Source of the DNA: DASWIG01 sp965371445
Lineage (GTDB): Bacteria; Acidobacteriota; Thermoanaerobaculia; Multivoradales; J023
Assembly (NCBI GenBank): GCA_965371445.1
Contig: CBDUYN010000162.1
Location: 1 to 23,852, forward strand
DNA length: 23,852 nucleotides
Reading direction: 5' to 3'
The position numbers and the translations under genes were made by a program. Shown here in pieces: positions 1 through 6,847 of this stretch. Numbering within the stretch: the stretch's first letter is position 1; every line of letters starts with the position of its first letter. Under the pieces are notes generated by a model that worked only from the letters and a program-made list of their open reading frames with translations, made no database searches and was not told the origin of the DNA.

Positions 1-55
1 ATCCAGGGGGGGAAAGGCTGTCCCCTTGGGGGGATCAAGGGGGGGAAAGACAGTC
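1..55. repeat. G-rich imperfect direct repeat, 33-bp period
   Basis: Two copies of a roughly 22-bp unit (1-22 and 34-55) start with ATC, carry a run of seven G followed by AAAG, and end in GTC; they differ at only a few positions. A third G run lies at 28-33. The three long G runs could form a G-quadruplex on this strand. The element lies just upstream of the bshB1 ribosome-binding site. Its function is unknown and it may be a truncated member of a longer intergenic repeat cut by the window edge. Confidence 0.6.
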
Positions 56-70
56 TCCCGGAGGTGACTC

Positions 71-790
71 TTGAGACTCGACGTGCTGGCGATTGGTGCC
101 CATCCCGACGACGTGGAGCTCAGCTGCGGAGCGACCCTGGCGCTCCTCGCCGAGCAGGGACGAAAGGTCGGGATCCTTCACCTGACTCGCGGCGAGAGCG
201 GTACCCGCGGTACACCGGATAAGCGCGAGGCAGAGGCGCGCCGCGCCGGACGGGCCCTGGGCGCCGCCGCTGTCGACTTCCTCGACTGCGGCGACGCCGC
301 GCTCCGCACCGGCGAGGCCGAAGAGGACGCGCTGATCGGCGTCCTGCGCCGCTACCGTCCGGAGATCGTCCTCTCTCCGACGCCCTCGGACCGTCATCCC
401 GACCACGGGCGTGCTCATCGCCTGGTGGCCGACGCAGCGTTTTACGCCGGGCTCGCGGCGCGCGGCGAAGGGGAGCCGTACCGGCCCGGCGTGGTCTTCT
501 CCTACATGCAGCACGATCCCTTCGATCCGGACTTTGTCGTTGACGTCTCGTCGACCTGGGAGAAGAAAGCGGCCGCCCTTCGCGAGTACGCCAGTCAGCT
601 CTACCGCGAGGGCGAGGCGCGCGACGAGCCCGGGACGAAGGTGTCGAGCCCGGAGTTCTCCCGCGCCGTAGTCGGCCGGGCGCAGCATTTCGGGCTCATG
701 ATCGGCGCCGCCTACGGCGAGCCGTTCGCAAGCCGTCTGCCGCTCGCGGTCCACGACGTCTTCGCCCTCTTGCCGGACGGGCTGTGCTAA
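71..790 (+). CDS. bshB1: Bacillithiol biosynthesis deacetylase BshB1 (LmbE/PIG-L family)
   Basis: This 239-residue protein is a zinc-dependent LmbE/PIG-L N-deacetylase. The family member BshB1 removes the acetyl group from GlcNAc-malate to give GlcN-malate, the second step of bacillithiol synthesis in the cytoplasm. The zinc motif A-H-P-D-D-V-E is at residues 10-16 (H11, D13, D14) and the second signature R-H-P-D-H is at 108-112, followed by H116. The length matches BshB1. The start codon is TTG at 71, chosen because GGAGG at 60-64 sits six bases upstream and the zinc motif begins ten residues in, as in homologues. The bshA and bshC partners are not in the window. The gene converges on the PilZ-like gene with only 12 bases between stops. 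A related mycothiol or glycolipid deacetylase is the alternative, but the length and motifs favour BshB1. Confidence 0.85.
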   Translation: MRLDVLAIGAHPDDVELSCGATLALLAEQGRKVGILHLTRGESGTRGTPDKREAEARRAGRALGAAAVDFLDCGDAALRTGEAEEDALIGVLRRYRPEIVLSPTPSDRHPDHGRAHRLVADAAFYAGLAARGEGEPYRPGVVFSYMQHDPFDPDFVVDVSSTWEKKAAALREYASQLYREGEARDEPGTKVSSPEFSRAVVGRAQHFGLMIGAAYGEPFASRLPLAVHDVFALLPDGLC

Positions 791-807
791 CCCTCTGGGT
801 GGCTAGC
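786..807. terminator. Weak bidirectional hairpin between convergent stops
   Basis: GCTAACCC (786-793) can pair with GGGT (797-800) and TAGC (804-807), leaving a three-base bulge and a TCT loop. The stem contains both the TAA of bshB1 and the TAG of the facing gene. There is no T run, so termination here would be inefficient or Rho-dependent. Confidence 0.25.
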
Positions 808-1528
808 GCTTCCCGATCCGCTTCAGATAGGCCTTGAGCGCTGCCTTGCGCAGGTTCTCGCGGGGGGCGGCCTTGGCGAGCTTCCGGAGGTCCGGAGTAC
901 GGACCAGCTCGAGAAGGTTCATCGCCACCGGATGCGGCGTCTTGGGGCTCTTGACGATGAGCCCCGGGACGTCGGGGTGCGAGAGCCACTGCCGGGTTTT
1001 GGCCACCCGTTCCATGATGGCGGCGGTGGCGTAGCTCGACTTCAGGATCTCGATGACCTCCTTGGTCTCGATCTGTGGATGGGAGAGGAGACCCAGAAGC
1101 ACCTGGGGCGAGGTGTCGCGCAGCAAGATGGCGCGCTCCGTGCGGTTGGCCTTGAGAGCCAGGCGGAAGCGCTCGTTGGGGTTCATCTTCTTGACGCGGA
1201 ACATCGGCGAGGTGTCCATCTCGGTTTCCCGGACCTGGCCCTTCAAGCGCTGCTCCAGCTCCTTCTGGAGCTTCTCGTCCCAGTCGGCCAGCTGAAAGCC
1301 GGTGCCGTAGGCGCCGGTGACGGGAAAGACCTGCACCACCTCGGCCGTGAAGGAGAGCTCGAAGCCGGGCGCCGTCGTCCGGACGGCGAGCCGGTCGCGG
1401 AACTGGAGGAGTCGCGGCAGCTGGACGAAAAAGCCCGCCTGCTTGTGGGTCTCCTCAAGAAAGCCCCGGGCCTCGTCGAGGGATTCGAAGGCGAGCATGA
1501 GGCGATCCTGGTCGAGTGTCGTCTCCAT
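803..1528 (-). CDS. PilZ-like domain protein with C-terminal helical repeat region
   Basis: The protein has 241 residues in two parts. Residues 1-95 look like a PilZ-type beta-barrel (strands around 33-83, including the G-A-Y-G-T-G-F segment near 72-78). Residues 110-241 are helical and Lys/Arg-rich with recurring short motifs such as S-H-P (149-151 and 183-185) and P-K-T-P-H-P (195-200), like HEAT or LRV-type repeats found C-terminal to PilZ domains in acidobacterial and deltaproteobacterial proteins. The usual cyclic-di-GMP motif (RxxxR and D/NxSxxG) is not visible, so nucleotide binding is doubtful and a protein-contact role is more likely. No signal peptide is seen, so it should be cytoplasmic. 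It is divergent from the helical protein gene at 1656 and convergent with bshB1. The domain call is from pattern recognition only. Confidence 0.65.
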   Translation of the reverse strand: METTLDQDRLMLAFESLDEARGFLEETHKQAGFFVQLPRLLQFRDRLAVRTTAPGFELSFTAEVVQVFPVTGAYGTGFQLADWDEKLQKELEQRLKGQVRETEMDTSPMFRVKKMNPNERFRLALKANRTERAILLRDTSPQVLLGLLSHPQIETKEVIEILKSSYATAAIMERVAKTRQWLSHPDVPGLIVKSPKTPHPVAMNLLELVRTPDLRKLAKAAPRENLRKAALKAYLKRIGKR

Positions 1529-1655
1529 CGCCGGCTTACCCTATAACGGCGGAATCGAATCCTCCGGCGTTCTCGGTTAGAATAGGGACCCCTCTAGCGA
1601 GGGAAGGCCCTGGTGTGCGCCGGAGGGTTGGCGACCCATGGCCCGGAGGGCCAGA
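1529..1655. promoter_or_regulatory. Divergent intergenic region with possible -10 element
   Basis: This spacer separates two divergent genes and should hold both promoters. On the plus strand TAGAAT at 1578-1583 is a plausible -10, but no convincing -35 lies 16-18 bases upstream. GGAGGG at 1645-1650 is five bases before the ATG at 1656 and decides that start over the ATG at 1638. No clear minus-strand promoter was found. Confidence 0.3.
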
Positions 1656-2702
1656 ATGGACTTTCAGAGCATCGCCGCGCGAATCGAGGACCTGCTTTCC
1701 CAGATCGACAGCGCCGACGTCCGGGTGCCGGAAGACAGCGCGCTGATCAGCCTCGCCACCGACCTCGTGCCGACGGTGCGCGCCCTCCTTGAGGATGGTC
1801 TCCAGGTGACGCGCGACATCGAGGCCGCCTACGGGCCCGATCAGATCGGCGATACCCCGCCCGAGGAGGACGACCCCTTCTCCTTGAAGGGCATCGGCTT
1901 CCTCATCTCCTCGGTCTTCGCGGCCCGCGACCTGACCGACCTGGCGTTTTTCGCCCGCACCGAGCTCAAGGAGTGCCTCGACGTCCTGACCGCCACCTCG
2001 CAGCGCGAGAACGTCGACCTGGAGAGCGTCGCCTCCTACTGCGAGGCGGGCACCCGGCGGCTGCGCAAGGCGCTCATCTCGGTCGAGTCGGCGATGTACG
2101 AGTTCGAGCAGCTCGAAGCGCCGATCCGCAAATGGTTCGACGTCGAGGTCTCGCTCCAGATCCGCAAGCTCTATTGGAACCTGCGCCGGGAGACCGCGGG
2201 CCGTCCCAGGGAGGACAAACGCCTGGCCGAGCGGCTGCGCAGCGTCGTCTACCGGCTGGTGGCGTTTCGCGAGCTGTCGGTCTATCCGCTCCTGCGCATC
2301 GACGACCGCATCCAGCTGCGGACGCTCCTGAAGCGCATCCTCGAGTGGCTCAACAGGACCGGCCGCGACGACAAGGAGGGCCATCAGCTGTGGCAGGACC
2401 TGGTGGGGTTCGCGGAGATCCTCGTCCAGGTCAGCCAGCGCCAGGAGCTCCAGGAGCACGACCGGACGCTCGTGGCCCGCGCCCTGCGCCAGCTTTTCCG
2501 CAAGCGGCCGCCGCCCGAGACGGTGCCCGAAGAGCTCCTCGACGAGCTTGAGAGCCTTCTCGGGCTCGACGACGAGCTCGACCGGCTGGTCATCACCCGC
2601 CATCCCGACGTCAGTACCTGGCGCCGTCCCCTCTTGCGGGCCAACGAGCCGCTCAACCGGCCCGAGGAGCCGATCGCCGCCGTCGACCTCTGGTCGGTAT
2701 AG
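1656..2702 (+). CDS. Conserved-looking all-helical protein of unknown function
   Basis: I do not recognise this 348-residue protein. It is rich in Leu, Arg, Glu and Asp and reads as almost entirely alpha-helical, with no signal peptide, transmembrane segment or Cys motif, so a soluble cytoplasmic protein with helical-bundle or coiled-coil segments is likely. A Pro/Asp/Glu-rich break (around P-P-E-E-D-D-P-F near residue 68) separates an N-terminal helix pair from the main body. Codon third positions are strongly G/C, which supports real coding. The ATG at 1656 is preferred because GGAGGG lies five bases upstream; an in-frame ATG at 1638 would add six residues and has a GGAGGG ten bases upstream. 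It is divergently paired with the PilZ-like gene, which hints at shared regulation only. Confidence 0.7.
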   Translation: MDFQSIAARIEDLLSQIDSADVRVPEDSALISLATDLVPTVRALLEDGLQVTRDIEAAYGPDQIGDTPPEEDDPFSLKGIGFLISSVFAARDLTDLAFFARTELKECLDVLTATSQRENVDLESVASYCEAGTRRLRKALISVESAMYEFEQLEAPIRKWFDVEVSLQIRKLYWNLRRETAGRPREDKRLAERLRSVVYRLVAFRELSVYPLLRIDDRIQLRTLLKRILEWLNRTGRDDKEGHQLWQDLVGFAEILVQVSQRQELQEHDRTLVARALRQLFRKRPPPETVPEELLDELESLLGLDDELDRLVITRHPDVSTWRRPLLRANEPLNRPEEPIAAVDLWSV

Positions 2703-2735
2703 ACGTCACTCGACGAAGATCCAGGCTTTCCGCCC

Positions 2736-2816
2736 TGTCCGAGGTGCCACTCGGGAATCGAGCCGAAGACGTCCGCCTGCGGCACGCGGCCGTCCCAGAA
2801 ACGGACACCTCGGACA
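2736..2816. repeat. 11-bp perfect inverted repeat upstream of the permease gene
   Basis: TGTCCGAGGTG (2736-2746) is exactly complementary to CACCTCGGACA (2806-2816), with 59 bases between. It lies in the 195-base gap before the ADOP gene. It could be a pair of operator half-sites, a long-range RNA stem or the remains of a mobile repeat. Nothing else recognisable lies in this gap apart from AAGGAG at 2882-2887. Confidence 0.5.
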
Positions 2817-2897
2817 CCGACAACCCCACCAGGACCCCTCAGAAGCCTGGCCCGCAAATTGCTACCTACTTCGGACCAGGAAAGGAGCTTCACGGCC

Positions 2898-5339
2898 ATG
2901 AGTCTCGTCCAAGACGTCCGTTTCGCCCTCCGCATGATCCGCAAACGCCCGGCGGCGAGCGCCATCGTCGTCCTGACGCTCGGCCTCGGCATCGGCGCCA
3001 ACGGCGTCTTCTTCACCGGTTTCAACGGCATGGTGCTCAATCCGCTGCCCTTCACGGAGCCGGATCGCCTGGTGGCGCTCAACGAGTCGCAGCCGGCGAT
3101 CGGCGAGACCTGGAAGAACGTCTCGGCGGCAAACCTGCGCGACTGGATGGACGGCAATCCCGTCCTCGCCGGCGCGGGAGCCCACCGCTGGACGAGCTAC
3201 AACTTCCAGTCCTCCGAGGAACCCGACCGGATCATCGGCGCCGCAGTGACGGCGGAGCTTTTTCCCCTGCTTGGCGTCCAGCCCTTCCTGGGCCGCGGTT
3301 TCCTGCCCGAAGAGGACCAGCCCGACGGACCCTTGGCGGTCCTGATCAGCCACGACGTCTGGACGGAGCGCTTCGCGAGCGACGCGGCGATCGTCGGCAA
3401 GACGCTGCGACTCGACGACAAGGTCCGGGAGATCGTCGGCGTCATGCCCGAGGGCTTCCAGTTCTTCCTCTACGGTCATCTGTGGACGCCGCTCCAGCTC
3501 GATCCGGCGGCCACACCGCGCGACAGCCGCCAGCTCGAGGTGATCGCCCGGTTGCGCGAGGGCATAGGCGTTGCCGAGGCCCAGGCCGCCATGGGTGCAG
3601 TGGCCGAACGGTTGGCGTCGCTTCACCCGGCGACCAACAAGGGCTGGAGCGTCGAGGTGCGCCGGCTCCACGACGCCTGGCTGCCGCGGGTGACCCAGCT
3701 GGCGTCGACGGCGCAGATGGTGCTCGTCGGCTGCGTGCTCCTGATCGTCTGCGCCAACGTCACGAACGTCGTCCTGGCCCAGGCGACGGCCCGCTCGCAG
3801 GAAAAAGCGCTCCGTGCCGCGCTCGGCGCCAGCCGGGAGCGGTTGATTCGTCAGACCCTCGTCGAGTCGACGGTGTTGGCCCTGGCCGGTGGGGTGTTGG
3901 GGACGATGCTGGCGTCCTGGGGCGAGGTGTGGACGCGTTCGATCGTTTCCGTCCCCATCCCCTACTGGTTGAAGTTTGACCTCGACGGCCGCGGTCTCCT
4001 CTACATCCTTGCCGTGACGCTTTTGACCGGTGTCCTGATCGGCCTGCTGCCGGCCTTGAAAAGCTCGGGGCGCAACCTCTTCGAGCTGTTGAAGACCGGC
4101 GGACGCCTCGAGGACACCGGCAGCGGCTGGATACGCCGCACCCTGGTCGTCGCCGAGTACGCGATGGCGCTCGTGATCCTGGTCGGGGGATTTCTGATGG
4201 CGAAGAGCTTTCACAACCTCGAGTCGGCGGACGCGGGCTTTGCGACCGAGAAGGTGCTGACCCTGAGGCTGCCGCTGACCGGCGACGCCTACGACGAGCC
4301 GAAAGCGCGGACCGCCTATCTCACCGAGGCCCTGCGCCGTCTCGACGGCCTCGCCGAGACCGAAGCGGTCGGTGCCGCGAACGCGCTGCCGATCAGCAAG
4401 AACGGTCATATGGTGACGGCGCTCGAAGTCGACGGCCGAAGCTTCCCGGAAAACGGGGAGCCTCAGGTCGTCTACCAGACGGTCGACGACGGCTACTTCG
4501 AGGCCCTTTCGATCCCACGGACGAGAGGCCGCACCTTCACCGCTGGCGAGGTCACCGGCGGCGCCGACGCGGCGCTGGTGAGCGAGTCGCTGACCGAGCT
4601 GCTGTGGCCGGGCGAGGATCCGCTCGGCCGCCGCTTGCGGACGCTACGCTCCGGCGCCGGTCCCTGGCTTGAGGTGATCGGAGTCGTCGGCGACGTCGAG
4701 CCGGGAGAGATGATCGCCGGCTTCCAATCGGACCCGCGCCATCGCGTCTACGTGCCGATAGCGGGGACCGCTTCGTCCGCGAGCTTTGACGCGCCGCCCC
4801 GGATCCCGTCGCTCGTGCTGCGCAGCCGCGTCGAGCCGGCGACGCTCGTCCCGGCGGTGCGCCGTACGCTCCGAGAGTTGGATCCGAACGTGCCCCTCTT
4901 CGAGGTCCTGGCGATGGAGGAGGTGTTGACCCGTTTTTACTTCGCGCAGCACGTCTGGGGGCAGATGTTCTCCGCCATCGCGCTCCTGGCGCTGGTCATC
5001 GCGGCGGTCGGAGTCTACGGCGTGACCGCCTACTCGGTGAGCCGGCGAACGCGGGAGATGGGGATCCGTATCGCCATGGGCGCGAGCCCCGCGCAGCTCC
5101 TCGCGTTGGTGGTGCGCCAGGGGCTCGTCCTTGCCGCCGTCGGTGTCGTCCTGGGTCTGGTCGGGGCGGTGCCGCTGGCCCAGGCCATGGAAAGCCTGCT
5201 GCACGACATGACGGCGATCGACCCCGGGGTCTTCGCGGCGGTCATGGGGACGCTCCTCCTGGTGGGCTTTGTGGCGAGCTACCTGCCGGCCCGAAGGGCC
5301 GCATCGAGTGACCCGATCGTCGCGTTGCGCAACGAGTAG
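2898..5339 (+). CDS. ADOP-type ABC transporter permease (duplicated MacB/FtsX)
   Basis: This 813-residue inner-membrane protein is a tandem duplication of the MacB permease unit, the architecture called ADOP (acidobacterial duplicated orphan permease). Each half has one N-terminal helix, a periplasmic MacB_PCD domain and a three-helix FtsX domain: helices near residues 18-40, 271-292, 321-341 and 365-386, then 412-432, 689-710, 742-761 and 776-797. Likely ATPase-coupling segments are E-K-A-L-R-A-A-L-G-A near 300 and E-M-G-I-R-I-A-M-G-A near 718. There is no ATPase domain and no ATPase gene nearby, in keeping with the 'orphan' label; substrate is unknown. The start at 2898 fits the usual family N-terminus (V-x-D-x-R-F-A-L-R-M) and has AAGGAG ten bases upstream; an upstream in-frame start at 2859 lacks support. 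Confidence 0.88.
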   Translation: MSLVQDVRFALRMIRKRPAASAIVVLTLGLGIGANGVFFTGFNGMVLNPLPFTEPDRLVALNESQPAIGETWKNVSAANLRDWMDGNPVLAGAGAHRWTSYNFQSSEEPDRIIGAAVTAELFPLLGVQPFLGRGFLPEEDQPDGPLAVLISHDVWTERFASDAAIVGKTLRLDDKVREIVGVMPEGFQFFLYGHLWTPLQLDPAATPRDSRQLEVIARLREGIGVAEAQAAMGAVAERLASLHPATNKGWSVEVRRLHDAWLPRVTQLASTAQMVLVGCVLLIVCANVTNVVLAQATARSQEKALRAALGASRERLIRQTLVESTVLALAGGVLGTMLASWGEVWTRSIVSVPIPYWLKFDLDGRGLLYILAVTLLTGVLIGLLPALKSSGRNLFELLKTGGRLEDTGSGWIRRTLVVAEYAMALVILVGGFLMAKSFHNLESADAGFATEKVLTLRLPLTGDAYDEPKARTAYLTEALRRLDGLAETEAVGAANALPISKNGHMVTALEVDGRSFPENGEPQVVYQTVDDGYFEALSIPRTRGRTFTAGEVTGGADAALVSESLTELLWPGEDPLGRRLRTLRSGAGPWLEVIGVVGDVEPGEMIAGFQSDPRHRVYVPIAGTASSASFDAPPRIPSLVLRSRVEPATLVPAVRRTLRELDPNVPLFEVLAMEEVLTRFYFAQHVWGQMFSAIALLALVIAAVGVYGVTAYSVSRRTREMGIRIAMGASPAQLLALVVRQGLVLAAVGVVLGLVGAVPLAQAMESLLHDMTAIDPGVFAAVMGTLLLVGFVASYLPARRAASSDPIVALRNE

Positions 5340-5345
5340 GTCCCT

Positions 5346-5371
5346 GCTGGGACCGCAGGCGTCCCGCCTGC
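5346..5371 (+). repeat. REP-like palindromic repeat, copy 1
   Basis: GCTGGGACC is followed by the palindrome GCAGGCG-TCC-CGCCTGC (5355-5371), with seven-base perfect arms and a three-base loop. It starts six bases after the ADOP stop codon, where it could act as a hairpin protecting or ending the transcript. It is the same element as copies at 5392-5417 and, inverted, at 6820-6847. Confidence 0.8.
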
Positions 5372-5391
5372 TCTTCGTCCCGAAGGAACGC

Positions 5392-5417
5392 GCTGGGAGC
5401 GTCGGCGTCCCGCCGGC
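5392..5417 (+). repeat. REP-like palindromic repeat, copy 2 (diverged)
   Basis: GCTGGGAGC is followed by GTCGGCG-TCC-CGCCGGC (5401-5417). Against copy 1 the stem has one compensated change (A-T to C-G) and one change to a T-G wobble, so the hairpin is kept in a transcript of this strand. Copies 1 and 2 are tandem with a 20-base spacer. Confidence 0.72.
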
Positions 5418-5636
5418 TCCGGCGGCGAGGGTTGCCAGGAGGAGGACGATCTGGATAGCGATCATGGCACCCTGCCCTGGCGCCGCTCCTCGCCCTGTGG
5501 CGGTCGTTCTCCTATGCGCCAGGGGTGAAAGACTACCCTTTGGGGTGGTGACAGATTGGCGTGCACTGGCCTAGGCTAGACACACAAGGAACAATCGACC
5601 CTATTTGGCTTTGGCCTGACCACAAAGGAGAATAGC

Positions 5637-6758
5637 ATGCGACCTCCCCTGATCATCCTGACTGTCCCTATCCTCTGTCTCCTCTCACCCCCCCTCTTGG
5701 CCGGCCAGCCACAGGTGCGGCCGGTCGAAAGCCCGGACGTTTTGCCGCAGATCAAGACCCTCGTACGATCCAAGGCGTGTACGATCCAGACCATGGACTG
5801 CGGCGAGACCGTTTTCGGTCAGATCGACTTTACGGATTGTGTTGTGGATACTGGATTCTGGGTCGATTTCTGGACCTTCAGCGGCCAGGCCGGCGATGAG
5901 GTAACCATCAACGGCTCCTCTACTCAATTCGACACCTTTCTGGTCCTCCTCGACGACACCGGGTTGGAGCCGGAGACGGTGGCTGACGATGACAACAGCG
6001 GCCCAGGCACGGACTCACGCATTGTCTATACCCTCGGCAGTTCCGGAACCTGGGTGATCGGCATGGTCAATAACTTTTCTTTCAACATGGGAGACTACTC
6101 TCTCAGCCTGGCGTGCGAGAGTAGCTCCACCCCGACGCCGCCGGCCGCCCCCTCGAACCTGACTGCGACCACTCTCTCGAGCACCGAGATTCAGCTCGAC
6201 TGGCAGGACAACTCCAACAATGAAGAAGAGTTCCGCGTTGAGAGTCGCTTCAGCGGCAGTGGCTCGTACCAGGACATCGGCTCGGTATCCGCCAATTCGA
6301 CCGCCGCCATCGTCTCCAGCCTGATACCCGACACCACCTACGACTACCGCGTCCGGGCCCGCAACAACGACGGAAATTCCAGCTACTCGAATAGCGCGAC
6401 TGCAACCACCCTGGCCGATTCGGGCGGTTGCCAGCCGTCAGACACGGTGCTTTGCCTTCGGGGTGGGCGCTTCAGGATCGAGTCGGGTCGTACTAGTCTG
6501 GTAGGGTATCTGCCGGGAGTCATTGTCACCGAAAATGAAGGTTCCGCGGTGATGTACTATGTGTCAGCCACCAAGTGGGAGCTGATGGTGAACGTCCAAC
6601 CACGGACCGGCCGGTATTGGTTCTCGGCATCTGGCCTCACCGAGGGACGTGAGTACGACATCTCGGTAACGGATCTATCCACTGGACAAATTTGGACGTT
6701 TACTCTTCCAGAGTCAAATCCCCGGGTGACGAACGCACCGCTCTCGCTCATCGACTAG
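5637..6758 (+). CDS. Secreted PPC-FN3 protein with Cys-containing C-terminal module
   Basis: The 373-residue product is exported: a signal peptide spans residues 1-23. Residues 55-160 form a bacterial pre-peptidase C-terminal (PPC) domain, with the typical W-T-F-S-G-Q-A-G-D-E-V and F-D-T-F-L-V-L-L-D motifs. A T-P-T-P-P linker leads to a fibronectin type III domain (170-258). The last module (265-373), opening with C-x7-C-L and G-G-R-F-R-I, resembles a C-terminal domain I associate with acidobacterial surface proteins, but a degenerate one. No catalytic domain is present, so a binding or surface-adhesion role is inferred. AAAGGAG lies six bases before the ATG. Base composition is visibly less GC-rich than the neighbours, and palindromic repeats flank the gene, which may point to a different history. 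Confidence 0.8.
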   Translation: MRPPLIILTVPILCLLSPPLLAGQPQVRPVESPDVLPQIKTLVRSKACTIQTMDCGETVFGQIDFTDCVVDTGFWVDFWTFSGQAGDEVTINGSSTQFDTFLVLLDDTGLEPETVADDDNSGPGTDSRIVYTLGSSGTWVIGMVNNFSFNMGDYSLSLACESSSTPTPPAAPSNLTATTLSSTEIQLDWQDNSNNEEEFRVESRFSGSGSYQDIGSVSANSTAAIVSSLIPDTTYDYRVRARNNDGNSSYSNSATATTLADSGGCQPSDTVLCLRGGRFRIESGRTSLVGYLPGVIVTENEGSAVMYYVSATKWELMVNVQPRTGRYWFSASGLTEGREYDISVTDLSTGQIWTFTLPESNPRVTNAPLSLID

Positions 6759-6798
6759 CGTCCCACCCGACAGCCGAAGTCGCACCGACTACGAAGAA

Positions 6799-6815
6799 GG
6801 GGGACTTCGTCCCCC
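6799..6815. terminator. Hairpin between convergent genes
   Basis: GGGGGAC (6799-6805) pairs perfectly with GTCCCCC (6809-6815) around a three-base loop. On the minus strand the stem is followed by TTCTTCGT, on the plus strand by CCTTG. It lies between the convergent secreted-protein and acyl-CoA dehydrogenase genes and probably ends transcription from the minus-strand operon; it has no strong T run. Confidence 0.4.
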
Positions 6816-6819
6816 CCTT

Positions 6820-6847
6820 GCAGGCGGGACGCCTGCGCTCCCAGCGT
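6820..6847 (-). repeat. REP-like palindromic repeat, copy 3 (inverted)
   Basis: GCAGGCG-GGA-CGCCTGC (6820-6836) followed by GCTCCCAGCGT is the reverse complement of copy 1 with its flank. The repeat touches the last base of the acyl-CoA dehydrogenase stop codon, so on both sides of the secreted-protein gene a copy directly abuts the 3' end of the neighbouring gene. Confidence 0.8.

Larger units (their letters stand above)
5340..5636. other. 297-base intergenic region with palindromic repeats
   Basis: The first 80 bases hold two copies of the palindromic repeat listed separately. The rest (about 5420-5623) shows no convincing gene; an open frame through it depends on the repeat sequence and lacks a ribosome-binding site. 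AAAGGAG at 5624-5630 serves the gene starting at 5637. A TTGGCG at 5556-5561 is followed by GC one base short of sigma-54 spacing, so it is not called as a promoter. Confidence 0.5.

Noticed and set aside
2862..4409. A 515-codon open frame on the minus strand
   Set aside because: Antisense to the ADOP permease; the permease has clear domains and membrane helices, and this frame has only low-complexity shadow composition.
5556..5571. Possible sigma-54 promoter before the secreted-protein gene
   Set aside because: GG and GC are nine bases apart rather than the required ten.
5269..5574. A 101-codon frame after the ADOP gene
   Set aside because: Its peptide includes translated palindromic repeats (G-P-Q-A-S-R-L and similar), a known source of false genes, and it has no ribosome-binding site.
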